Shown here: positions 14,154-20,104 of the stretch, in pieces
Layout: each line of letters starts with the position of its first letter
How positions within the stretch are numbered: position 1 is the first letter of the stretch
DNA from: an uncultured Clostridia bacterium
GTDB lineage: Bacteria; Bacillota; Clostridia; Oscillospirales; Acutalibacteraceae
Length of the DNA: 20,104 bases
Direction of reading: 5' to 3'
NCBI GenBank assembly: GCA_937901145.1
Contig: CALCHE010000242.1
Span: 1-20,104 of the forward strand
Notes under the pieces: generated by a model
What the model was told of the DNA's origin: nothing
What the model saw: the letters and a program-made list of their open reading frames with translations, nothing else
The model's database searches: none
Position numbers and translations under genes: made by a program

Positions 14154-14258
14154 CAAAAAATGAGGAATAAAAGAGCTTTTTGGAAAAAAATACATCAAAT
14201 ATACCTAAGATAATTATTATTTGACATTATATTTGTATCAATAATAGACAAATCGACC

Positions 14259-14287
14259 TTGACATAAAATTTTCACTGTGTTATCAT
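14259..14287 (+). promoter_or_regulatory. Sigma-A promoter of the XRE regulator
   Basis: TTGACA (14259-14264), 17 bases, TATCAT (14282-14287), about 50 bases before ATG 14340. Confidence 0.75.
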
Positions 14288-14339
14288 ATTAATGGAGTTT
14301 TAAGAGATTTTAACAATTATAAAATAAGGTGTGAATGAA

Positions 14340-14588
14340 ATGAGAATCAGAAAACAGGCTCTCGGTGAAAAAAATATCGTCGGAGCGAGAATTGAAGCTA
14401 AGAGAAAGGAACTTGGCATCAAGCAGGTAGACCTTCTCACACAGCTTCAGATCAGAGGCGTTGAGCTCACAGCTTCAGGCCTTTCTAAGCTTGAAGGACA
14501 GATCAGAGGCGTATGTGACTATGAACTTGTTGCTATCGCTGATGTACTCGGTGTATCTATCAACTGGCTTGTAGGTAAGGAAGACTGA
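14340..14588 (+). CDS. Small XRE-family HTH DNA-binding protein
   Basis: An 82-aa protein that is almost entirely a Cro/C1-type helix-turn-helix: VGARIEAKRKELGIKQVDL, then ELTASGLSKLEGQ as the recognition region, and VLGVSINWLVG as the closing helix. It has no second domain for ligand or dimerisation. I recognise the type as a short stand-alone regulator widespread in Clostridia, with no assigned role. Start taken at ATG 14340, with AAGGTG eight bases upstream, rather than GTG 14331 inside that spacing. Own promoter and a strong terminator make it monocistronic. It lies just ahead of the cotJ operon, but nothing in the sequence shows that it controls it. Confidence 0.88.
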   Translation: MRIRKQALGEKNIVGARIEAKRKELGIKQVDLLTQLQIRGVELTASGLSKLEGQIRGVCDYELVAIADVLGVSINWLVGKED

Positions 14589-14615
14589 GTCTTTCTCCAT
14601 TAAAACTCATAACAG

Positions 14616-14652
14616 TCCCGCAATGCGAAAGCATTGTGGGATTTATTCTTTT
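14616..14652 (+). terminator. Terminator of the XRE gene
   Basis: TCCCGCAATGC (14616-14626) and GCATTGTGGGA (14631-14641) pair with one G-T around a GAAA tetraloop, followed by TTTATTCTTTTT. Confidence 0.85.
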
Positions 14653-14735
14653 TAGTAATGTAACCATTATTCTGTTTTTCGAATAGTATGATACTGACAG
14701 CCGATTGCTGTAAATAATGATTTGGAGTGAGAAAA

Positions 14736-14957
14736 ATGGAATATAACGACTGCGGATACGATTCCTGCATGAGAAATGATATGTCCTGCGGTGACATAAA
14801 ATGCTTTGACAGATCCGTTTTACCACGCACCCCGGTTCTTGCTATGGCCTATGTGCCTTTTCAGCAGTGGTCAGAGGTTTATACTGCTGAAAAGGGGCTT
14901 TGCGAGGGAACTCTTTTTCCTTGTCTTGATCTTCCTTTTGCGGGGTGTATGAGATGA
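14736..14957 (+). CDS. cotJA: Spore coat-associated protein CotJA
   Basis: A 73-aa protein with the CotJA core: LAMAYVPFQQWSEVY, then EKGLCEGTLFPCLDLPF. In Bacillus subtilis the CotJ proteins belong to the inner spore coat and are made in the mother cell under sigma-E. The first 25 residues are Cys-rich (four Cys), which is more than in bacilli and may allow cross-linking in the coat. Start at ATG 14736, with GGAGTGAG just upstream; an in-frame GTG at 14727 would cover that site. Upstream, GTATGATACT (near 14687) is only a weak sigma-E-like -10, so I call no promoter. Stop overlaps the cotJB start (ATGA). Confidence 0.88.
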   Translation: MEYNDCGYDSCMRNDMSCGDIKCFDRSVLPRTPVLAMAYVPFQQWSEVYTAEKGLCEGTLFPCLDLPFAGCMR

Positions 14958-15208
14958 CAAATATGAAAAACAGTCTTAAGCACAGGCTTATGTCCGTGCG
15001 GTTTGCTATGTGGGAGCTTCATCTTTATCTTGATACACACTGTGGCGATACTCAGGCGGCAGAGCTTCTGAATAAATATATGGAAAAGTACCGTGAGCTT
15101 CTGAGAGAGTACGAATGTAAATACGGTCCCATATCTGCTATGGACGGTTACGGAGCCAAATGGCTCAAAAGTCCCTTTCCTTGGGTAAACAGTGGGAGTG
15201 ATTGCTGA
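14954..15208 (+). CDS. cotJB: Spore coat protein CotJB
   Basis: An 84-aa acidic helical protein with the CotJB pattern: VRFAMWELHLYLDTHCGDTQAAELLNKY..., and a C-terminal YGPISAMDGYGAKWLKSPFPW. It has no known enzymatic role and is thought to assemble with CotJC in the spore coat. ATG 14954 overlaps the cotJA stop and has GGGGTG six bases upstream; an alternative ATG at 14963 is possible. Its TGA shares one base with the cotJC ATG (15208), so the three genes are translationally linked. Confidence 0.88.
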   Translation: MTNMKNSLKHRLMSVRFAMWELHLYLDTHCGDTQAAELLNKYMEKYRELLREYECKYGPISAMDGYGAKWLKSPFPWVNSGSDC

Positions 15209-15813
15209 TGTTCTGTTATGAAAAAATTTTACAGTATCCTATCAATATTAAAAAGCCGAATCCCCTTTATGCGAAAATCATAATCAGCCAGTATGGCGGA
15301 CCCGACGGTGAACTCGGTGCATCTCTGCGTTATCTGAGTCAGCGTTTTGCTATGCCCTGGGGCGAATTACAGGGCTTACTCACTGACATCGGTGTGGAAG
15401 AGCTCGGGCACCTCGAGATGATAGGCACCCTCGTTTATCAGCTGACGAGAAACCTTTCCTGTGAGGATATAAAGAAGAACGGCTTTGACGCTTACTTTGT
15501 AGACCATACCACAGGCGTTTACCCTGCAAGTGCGGCAGGTGTACCCTTTACTGCGGCATATCTGCAGAGTAAGGGCGACGTAATCACAGATCTTCACGAA
15601 AATATGGCGGCAGAGCAGAAGGCAAGAACAACCTACGACAACATCCTCCGTCTTGTTGATGATCCCGATGTGTGCGATGTTATCAAGTTCCTTCGTGCAA
15701 GAGAGGTTGTACACTATCAGAGATTCGGTGAGGGCTTGAGAATTGCAACCGACAAGATGAACTGCAAAAATTTCTATGCCTTTAACCCTGCGTTTGATAA
15801 GAAATGTAAGTAG
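15208..15813 (+). CDS. cotJC: CotJC, manganese-catalase-like spore coat protein
   Basis: A 201-aa ferritin-like four-helix protein of the manganese catalase family. All five expected di-metal ligands are visible: Glu35 (DGELGA), Glu65 and His68 (EELGHLE), Glu136 (MAAEQKA) and His169 (EVVHYQRF), so catalase activity in the spore coat is plausible. Start at ATG 15208 with GGGAGTG upstream; a TTG at 15202 is less likely. The gene is full length, but its 3' half is repeated at 18675-19092, with bases 15430-15623 identical to 18712-18905 and both flanks diverged. The 3' third (Cys in 'KMNCKNF', an extra Lys near the end) differs from the second copy, so this gene may be a chimera of two alleles. 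Confidence 0.92.
   Translation: MFCYEKILQYPINIKKPNPLYAKIIISQYGGPDGELGASLRYLSQRFAMPWGELQGLLTDIGVEELGHLEMIGTLVYQLTRNLSCEDIKKNGFDAYFVDHTTGVYPASAAGVPFTAAYLQSKGDVITDLHENMAAEQKARTTYDNILRLVDDPDVCDVIKFLRAREVVHYQRFGEGLRIATDKMNCKNFYAFNPAFDKKCK
15430..15623 (+). repeat. 194-bp block identical to 18712-18905 (copy 1, within cotJC)
   Basis: Base-by-base comparison at an offset of 3282 shows no difference from 15430 to 15623. The first mismatches are C15429/A18711 on the left and A15624/G18906 on the right, and beyond these the copies diverge quickly. Confidence 0.93.
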
Positions 15814-15820
15814 AAGATAT

Positions 15821-15851
15821 CTCCACCCTTGGTATGAGGGTGGAGTTCTTT
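15821..15851 (+). terminator. Terminator of cotJABC
   Basis: CTCCACCCT (15821-15829) and AGGGTGGAG (15837-15845) pair perfectly around seven bases, followed by TTCTTT. Confidence 0.7.
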
Positions 15852-16015
15852 GTCAACATAAAAACACTTTCAAAAAATAATACAAATAATGGAAAATAAT
15901 GCTATTGGCAACAGAAATTATCTTGTTGTATAGTTTTAAACATAAACCGAAAAAAGTCTTGTTATAGCTCGGATTTCTTATAAGTGTATCATTAGAAACA
16001 TACATAGAGTTATCA
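15852..16015. other. AT-rich intergenic stretch, no gene seen
   Basis: Together with the cotJC terminator and the operator region to 16128 this makes about 315 bases without a gene. No frame with a ribosome site, no RNA class and no mobile-element end was recognised in 15852-16015. Confidence 0.5.
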
Positions 16016-16034
16016 TTGCAACACAGTGTTGCAA
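16016..16034. promoter_or_regulatory. Palindrome 1, candidate operator over the -35
   Basis: TTGCAACACAGTGTTGCAA is a perfect 9-1-9 inverted repeat, the typical form of a dimeric repressor site. Its right half contains the TTGCAA (16029-16034) used as -35 in the promoter call below. Confidence 0.6.
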
Positions 16035-16056
16035 GTTTACAATTTGTTCATATATA
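16029..16056 (+). promoter_or_regulatory. Candidate promoter of the membrane-protein gene at 16129
   Basis: TTGCAA (16029-16034), 16 bases, TATATA (16051-16056). The boxes are ordinary, but the two palindromes fall exactly on them. A TATAAT at 16083-16088 with a poor -35 is an alternative. Confidence 0.45.
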
Positions 16057-16073
16057 TGGCGTTGTATGAACAA
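16044..16073. promoter_or_regulatory. Palindrome 2, candidate operator around the -10
   Basis: TTGTTCATA (16044-16052) and TATGAACAA (16065-16073) are perfect 9-base inverted arms, 12 bases apart. Different in sequence from palindrome 1, so a second protein or an RNA hairpin may be involved. Confidence 0.5.
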
Positions 16074-16128
16074 TCTTGAAAATATAATAGATGATGTTAG
16101 TGGATTTTTGAATTAAGGAGTACTAGAA

Positions 16129-16701
16129 ATGAAAACACCAAAAGAGAAAATACAACTTATACATCATCCTAAAAAAGGTAAAATAGGAGGTCTATTTATC
16201 GTGTTCATATGGATAGCAATATGGAATATCGCTTATCAGCTTTTGCACGGCATATGGCACGATTGGGATATACAGATTGTTAACTGGGCATTTTTTGCAT
16301 CGATAACATTGTTCTTTATGCAAGAAGAGCTTACATATAAAGAGCGATTCTGGTACACCCTCGTAGGCGGTAATGTAGGGTTACTGCTTGCTGCCGGTGT
16401 AATTGTAAACAGTAAGGTCCTGGCAGGCTTCGGGCTTGATCATACCGTAGCCGTAACAATGTCTCTACTTGCTTGTGTTGCCGTTCTAATTCTTGCTAAT
16501 CCCTATCTTCCGATGGTCTTCAATAATGTAGGCTTCATTTATTTTATTGTTTCTTTTGTAAAGACGGATGAAGTTGTTACAAAGCTTCCGAGTCATATGT
16601 TATCTCTTTTGCTCGGCTCAGTTATTCTCAATATCGGATGTTCCGTTCTGCTCAATGCTTACAAAAAGAAGCTCAGCAAAAACAGTGCTGCAAAACAATA
16701 A
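16129..16701 (+). CDS. Integral membrane protein of unknown family
   Basis: A 190-aa protein with a basic cytoplasmic start (KTPKEKIQLIHHPKKGK), about five membrane helices (near 20-40, 51-65, 76-95, 105-127 and 155-177) and a basic Lys-rich tail. A Gly-Gly-rich turn (VGGNVGLLLAAG) and NPYLPMVFNNVGF are the most distinctive parts. It loosely recalls small DUF1097-like inner-membrane proteins, but I would not assign it. AAGGAG lies eight bases before ATG 16129. Upstream are two palindromes, so expression is probably repressed by a dimeric regulator that is not in the window. Downstream, after 27 bases, comes the broken ligase gene, so the original operon was membrane protein plus acyl-CoA-ligase-like enzyme. 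Confidence 0.75.
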   Translation: MKTPKEKIQLIHHPKKGKIGGLFIVFIWIAIWNIAYQLLHGIWHDWDIQIVNWAFFASITLFFMQEELTYKERFWYTLVGGNVGLLLAAGVIVNSKVLAGFGLDHTVAVTMSLLACVAVLILANPYLPMVFNNVGFIYFIVSFVKTDEVVTKLPSHMLSLLLGSVILNIGCSVLLNAYKKKLSKNSAAKQ

Positions 16702-16728
16702 TTGAAAGTTAAAACAGAGGTGAGGTCA

Positions 16729-16962
16729 TTGAACAATCTTCTTACAGTCAGACAGCTTGCTGAATATGCAGTGAGCAATTATTCAGCAAAAGATTTTTGT
16801 AAATACATTGTTGACGGTGAAGTCAGAGTTAAAAGTTATAAAGAAATTTTCGAGGATTCTCTTGCCGTCTGCAGATACATTCGTTCGATAAATAAGAAGC
16901 ATATTCACATTGCTTTTATCGGCAAGACTAATTATGAATATTACGGAGGTAAACTATTATGA
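16729..16962 (+). pseudogene. 5' stub of an AMP-dependent synthetase/ligase, truncated
   Basis: A 77-aa frame from TTG 16729 (after GAGGTGAGG) reads as the first fifth of an acyl-CoA-ligase-type adenylating enzyme: VRQLAEYAV..., a 'VKSYKEIFEDSLAVCRYI' segment like the usual TYxEL helix, then HIAFIGKTNYEY, where a full enzyme continues into its first nucleotide-binding strands. Here the match ends after NYEY, and the frame runs into GGAGGT, the ribosome site of the next gene, stopping at 16962. The ATP-binding P-loop, the adenylation core and the C-terminal lid, over 400 residues, are missing. The likely cause is a deletion fused to the front of the hydrolase gene. The product, if made, cannot be active. 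Confidence 0.7.
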
Positions 16963-18650
16963 AAAAAATAATTTCTTTATTGCTTGTTGTACTTATGACT
17001 CTCAGCATAATCACCCCTGCGGCAAGTGCAGTTGACGCTGAGGTTTATGAGAAACGTCCTATTATTTATATCAGAGGTAACGGTGACCCGATTTACACCG
17101 AGGACGGCAGAGCACTTCCTGCAGGTCTTGATGCAATATTCGGAAGTAATGGTGAGGATTCTGTTACTAAAGAAGAACTCATCGAAACCACCGCAAATAT
17201 TCTTCTGCCCTTCCTTGCAGAGGGTATGCTTATGGATAAGTGGGATAACTATGCAAAAGCGATATATGATGAGTTTTCACCTTTATTTGAGGAAATGACT
17301 CTCGATGAAAACGGTGATCCTCGTTTCGGTACGGTAGTTTCACCTGAAGCGATGTGGGATTCATATTACCGTGCAGGTATTAATTTCGGTGCCAACGGAG
17401 CCGCTTTTGATGTGTATAATTACAGCTTCTGTTACGACTACCGACTTTCACCTTACGACCACGTTGACAGACTTCACGAGTATATTCAGACGGTTATGGC
17501 AACAACAGGCTATAGTGAGGTGTGTCTTGCAGCTAAATGTATGGGTGGAAGCCTGCTGAATGCTTACCTTGATCGTTACGGTGAACTCGGACACGTTAAG
17601 AGGGTTATTTACAGCGATGTGCTTTCAAACGGTCACTCACTCATAAGCGATTGCTTCAGCGGAAAGATTACATTCAATGATGCTTATACCCAACTTTATG
17701 TAAAGCAGCTTGAGTATTGCGGCGAAACAGGTGAGGGAAACGGTCTTGTGCTTTCACAGCTTGCTTTTGAAATTACAAACAGAACAGTTGACCTTTTCAC
17801 TCAGACCGGTATGATAGATAGACTTTTCGGTTCAGTCGAAAATCTTTACAACAAGCTTTATCAGGCACTCGTTCCTGCACTTATTATGGCAACAGGTTTG
17901 GGTACTATGCCTAATTATTGGGTAAGTGTTTATGAAGATGATATGGATACTGCTCTCAATCTCATCTTCGGTAAAGAAGAAAGCGAAAGCCGTGCTAAGT
18001 ATGCTGCACTTATTGAAAAGATTCAGTACTACAGAGAGCATGTTTCTTCAGATCTTGAAGGATTCTATAAGAGAATTTCTGAGGATTACAAAATAGAGGT
18101 CGGTGTTGTGGCAAGATACGGCTTTTTGAATATTCCTATCGTTGAGCATTATGATGAGCTTAATGATGGTCTTGTAGGTCTTCAGGATGCATCTTTTGGT
18201 GCAACCTGTGCAACTCCTCTCACAACTCTTACCGATGAATATATAGCAGGACGTATTTCAGAAAATGCCGATAATGCTATCCGCATTTCTCCTGATAAGC
18301 AGGTAGATGCATCAACCTGCTACTTCCCCGATACAACCTGGATTATCAAAAACTCACACCACGATGATAAACCTGAAATTCTCAGATATATAGCCAACTA
18401 CTATTTAAGTTATTCAGACGTTAAGGTGAACACTAACAGCAGAGGGCTTTCTCAGTTCCTTGTAGAGGATAAAACATCTTCAAAAGGTCATACGGTAAAT
18501 ATGACAGTTGAAAACTGTGGGGGCTTTGAATGGCTTGATACTTATGTAGAAGAGCCTACTATTCAGTCAAGACTTATGTCTTTGTTCAAGTGGCTTAAAT
18601 CAATTTTCGAGCTTATTACAAAGCTTTTCAGGGATAAAATAAGTTTCTGA
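16959..18650 (+). CDS. Secreted lipase-like alpha/beta hydrolase with Cys in the nucleophile elbow
   Basis: A 563-aa exported protein. Residues 1-24 are a signal peptide ending in AASA. The mature part starts with a strand PIIYIRGNGDPIY, where lipases have their oxyanion HG turn. The elbow reads A-A-K-C194-M-G-G-S, in the place of G-x-S-x-G, so Cys replaces the serine. Further on, NDGLVGLQDAS has the lipase-type Asp-Gly context and SHHDDKPE gives a candidate His. The C-terminus (about 538-563) is an amphipathic, aromatic and Lys-containing helix like that ending the esterase at 98-1144. GGAGGT eight bases before ATG 16959 supports the start. The stop lies 24 bases before the cotJC fragment, so the only terminator left is the one at 19108. 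Function unknown; it may be a thiol hydrolase, an acyltransferase or an inactive binder. Confidence 0.8.
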   Translation: MKKIISLLLVVLMTLSIITPAASAVDAEVYEKRPIIYIRGNGDPIYTEDGRALPAGLDAIFGSNGEDSVTKEELIETTANILLPFLAEGMLMDKWDNYAKAIYDEFSPLFEEMTLDENGDPRFGTVVSPEAMWDSYYRAGINFGANGAAFDVYNYSFCYDYRLSPYDHVDRLHEYIQTVMATTGYSEVCLAAKCMGGSLLNAYLDRYGELGHVKRVIYSDVLSNGHSLISDCFSGKITFNDAYTQLYVKQLEYCGETGEGNGLVLSQLAFEITNRTVDLFTQTGMIDRLFGSVENLYNKLYQALVPALIMATGLGTMPNYWVSVYEDDMDTALNLIFGKEESESRAKYAALIEKIQYYREHVSSDLEGFYKRISEDYKIEVGVVARYGFLNIPIVEHYDELNDGLVGLQDASFGATCATPLTTLTDEYIAGRISENADNAIRISPDKQVDASTCYFPDTTWIIKNSHHDDKPEILRYIANYYLSYSDVKVNTNSRGLSQFLVEDKTSSKGHTVNMTVENCGGFEWLDTYVEEPTIQSRLMSLFKWLKSIFELITKLFRDKISF

Positions 18651-18674
18651 TATCCAATTTAAAACTTCAACAGG

Positions 18675-19092
18675 CACCGAGGAGCTCGGCCACCTGGAAA
18701 TGATAGGCACACTCGTTTATCAGCTGACGAGAAACCTTTCCTGTGAGGATATAAAGAAGAACGGCTTTGACGCTTACTTTGTAGACCATACCACAGGCGT
18801 TTACCCTGCAAGTGCGGCAGGTGTACCCTTTACTGCGGCATATCTGCAGAGTAAGGGCGACGTAATCACAGATCTTCACGAAAATATGGCGGCAGAGCAG
18901 AAGGCGAGAACAACCTACGACAACATCCTCCGTCTGGTAGATGATCCCGATGTATGCGATGTTATCAAGTTCCTTCGTGAAAGAGAAATCGTACACTATC
19001 AGAGATTCGGTGAGGGACTCAGAATTGCAACGGATAAGATGAACGAAAAGAACTTCTATGCCTTTAATCCGAGCTTTGATAAGTGTAAGTAA
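18675..19092 (+). pseudogene. cotJC: 5'-truncated second copy of cotJC
   Basis: Homology to cotJC starts at GGCACCGAG (Gly-Thr-Glu of the usual DIGTEELGH motif) and runs to a normal stop. The first 61 codons, including metal ligand Glu35 and the start codon, are missing, and the bases before it belong to the end of the hydrolase unit. Later ligands (Glu, His, Glu, His) are kept. An internal ATG at 18700 would give 130 aa, but it has no ribosome site. The middle, 18712-18905, is identical to cotJC, while the last third differs (for example EIVHYQRF against EVVHYQRF, KMNEKNF against KMNCKNF, one codon fewer near the end). It keeps its own terminator. Confidence 0.9.
18712..18905 (+). repeat. 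194-bp block identical to 15430-15623 (copy 2, in the cotJC fragment)
   Basis: Second copy of the identical block, in direct orientation, 3282 bases downstream of copy 1. The segment between the two copies is the accessory region 15814-18674. Confidence 0.93.
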
Positions 19093-19107
19093 GGCGGTAT
19101 AATTTAA

Positions 19108-19139
19108 AAATCACTCTCTGAAAAGAGGGTGATTTTTTT
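19108..19139 (+). terminator. Terminator after the cotJC fragment
   Basis: AAATCACTCTC (19108-19118) and GAGGGTGATTT (19125-19135) pair with one G-T around six bases, followed by TTTT. It differs from the terminator after the intact cotJC. Confidence 0.85.
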
Positions 19140-19250
19140 GCCGGTACTTCAAGCATCAAGAAACGGGCGGAGTTTTACTGTTTCTTTGTTACTTTCACAT
19201 GTCTTCAGGGATATATTTATGAAACTAAAAAAAGGGGATGATTCCGATGG

Positions 19251-19274
19251 ATTGTGCAGACCTTGAAGCACAAT
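19251..19274 (+). other. Hairpin ahead of the RHS-type gene
   Basis: ATTGTGC (19251-19257) and GCACAAT (19268-19274) are perfect inverted 7-base arms with a 10-base loop, ending 10 bases before the ribosome site. It has no T run, so it is not a terminator; possibly a regulator site or an mRNA hairpin. The rest of 19140-19298 shows no recognised element. Confidence 0.4.
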
Positions 19275-19298
19275 ATATAATTTTAAGGAGGAATAACA

Positions 19299-20104
19299 AT
19301 GAAAGCATCTAAAAAATTACTGTCAGTGTTCCTGACAATACTTATGATTGTAACTACTTGTTCAGCGACATTTCCTGTGCTTGCTGCAAATACCAATCAG
19401 CAGTCAGTAGCTTCTGATAAAATGTTTATTCCTGAAGATAATGAGGAAGCATACATTGTTTCGGAAGATATTGAAAAGAGAGAAGAAAACGCCAAGCATT
19501 TCCGAATGTCTGACGGCTCATATATTGTTGCCCAGTATAATACGCCCGTGCATTATCTTAATGAAAACGGTGAATGGGCTGATATTGACAACACAATATA
19601 TGAAGCAGAGGCTACAACAGAGCAAACGGTACTTTTCGGTACAGATGAGCTTTATTCAACCGAAAATGGAGCAGAAAATGTAGTTTTTGCCGAAAAATCG
19701 AATTCTAACACCCTTGTTTCTTATGAAGCAAAGGAATATCCCATCTCATTTAATTATCAGAGTGCGAAAAAAAGTTACATTAATGTAGTTGATAAAGAAA
19801 CCGTACTTGAAGGCGACGAAGCTTTCCTTACACTTCCCGATATTACTCAGGAAGTTGTCTATGAAGATGTATTTGCCGATGTTGATCTTCAGTATATTGT
19901 CAGTCCTACAGGACTTAAAGAAAATATTATTCTTAAAAGCAAAAGTGCTCAGAATAGCTTTACCGTAAACTACAACATAGGTGAGCTTACTGCTGAGGTT
20001 GTTGACATCAACACAATTAACCTTATGGCAGGGGATGAAGTTGTGCAGCTGTATCTGGATGATGTGGAAAGTTCTGTAGTTACACCGCAGATGTTGTTGA
20101 AAGG
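19299..20104 (+). CDS. N-terminus of a large secreted RHS/DNRLRE-type protein (runs off the window)
   Basis: An open frame of 268 codons from ATG 19299, seven bases after a perfect AAGGAGG, without a stop before the window ends. Residues 1-29 are a signal peptide ending in VLA. Then comes a region typical of Firmicutes exported RHS/YD-repeat and DNRLRE proteins: HFRMSDGSYIVAQYNTPVHY, LNENGEWADIDNTI, VVYEDVFADVDLQYIVSPTG and LKENIILKSK. In that family this N-terminal part precedes a DNRLRE domain, long YD repeats and often a variable C-terminal toxin, sometimes followed by an immunity gene, all outside this window. Whether this member is a polymorphic toxin or a wall protein cannot be decided here. 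A TATAAT at 19276 is too close to the ribosome site to be its promoter. Confidence 0.8.
   Translation, partial: MKASKKLLSVFLTILMIVTTCSATFPVLAANTNQQSVASDKMFIPEDNEEAYIVSEDIEKREENAKHFRMSDGSYIVAQYNTPVHYLNENGEWADIDNTIYEAEATTEQTVLFGTDELYSTENGAENVVFAEKSNSNTLVSYEAKEYPISFNYQSAKKSYINVVDKETVLEGDEAFLTLPDITQEVVYEDVFADVDLQYIVSPTGLKENIILKSKSAQNSFTVNYNIGELTAEVVDINTINLMAGDEVVQLYLDDVESSVVTPQMLLK

Noticed and set aside
14680..14700. Sigma-E promoter for cotJABC
   Set aside because: GTATGATACT only weakly fits the -10, and no convincing -35 stands at 13-15 bases. Expected from biology, not shown by the sequence.
15814..18674. Integrative element or transposon as cause of the cotJC duplication
   Set aside because: No integrase, transposase, inverted ends or target-site duplication was seen. 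Homologous crossover or gene conversion explains the data without one.
18667..18996. Minus-strand frame in the cotJC fragment with a near-identical twin at 15376-15714
   Set aside because: The similarity is only the antisense of the duplicated cotJC, not a second gene family.
19276..19281. TATAAT as the -10 of the RHS-type gene
   Set aside because: Transcription would start near 19288, inside AAGGAGG, and leave no usable ribosome site.
19441..19683. 80-codon plus-strand frame inside the RHS-type gene
   Set aside because: Out of frame with the signal-peptide ORF at 19299, no ribosome site, no recognisable protein.

Overview
ORGANISM. The window looks like the chromosome of an anaerobic, spore-forming, low-to-mid GC Clostridia, most likely an uncultured gut member of the Oscillospiraceae/Ruminococcaceae group. 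This rests on a cotJABC spore-coat operon, a THF riboswitch ahead of an ECF folate S component, a DUF5685 plus J-domain gene pair, a nicotinate phosphoribosyltransferase of the Firmicutes type, strong AGGAGG-like ribosome sites, sigma-A promoters that can be read by eye, and many hairpin-plus-T terminators. The taxon is an inference. LAYOUT. 1-2253: two minus-strand alpha/beta hydrolases in separate transcription units, one secreted and one cytoplasmic. 2289-4420: a three-gene plus-strand operon (DUF5685 protein, J-domain/TPR protein with a cysteine-rich tail, small membrane protein). 4423-5153: a perfect promoter, a THF riboswitch whose terminator stem also holds the ribosome site, then folT. 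5173-8931: a promoter, an unusual leader with a tandem 14-bp repeat and an internal terminator, then a two-subunit ABC exporter. 8984-11492 (minus): an amino-sugar unit, nagA followed by a ROK-like kinase with an extra N-terminal domain. 11632-11708: an intergenic palindromic element that folds into a four-way junction with no unpaired junction base. 11769-14107 (minus): pncB-like gene followed by an RluA-family pseudouridine synthase. 14259-14652: a small XRE regulator with its own promoter and terminator. 14736-15813: cotJA-cotJB-cotJC. 15814-18674: an accessory segment with palindromic operators, a membrane protein, the 5' stub of an AMP-dependent ligase, and a secreted hydrolase whose nucleophile elbow carries Cys instead of Ser. 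18675-19092: a 5'-truncated second copy of cotJC. 19299 to the end: the N-terminus of a large secreted RHS/DNRLRE-type protein that runs out of the window. HOW IT FITS TOGETHER. Most of 1-15813 is ordinary housekeeping: folate uptake, NAD salvage, amino-sugar recycling, rRNA/tRNA modification, export and sporulation. The part that looks rearranged is 15400-19092. Two diverged copies of the cotJC 3' half share a 194-bp block with no differences and bracket the accessory genes. This is what one expects from insertion by single crossover between related cotJC alleles, or from later gene conversion between duplicates. The least explained regulatory sequences are the ABC exporter leader (5201-5315) and the cloverleaf element (11622-11724). 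No phage, IS transposase, integrase, CRISPR array, tRNA or rRNA was seen.
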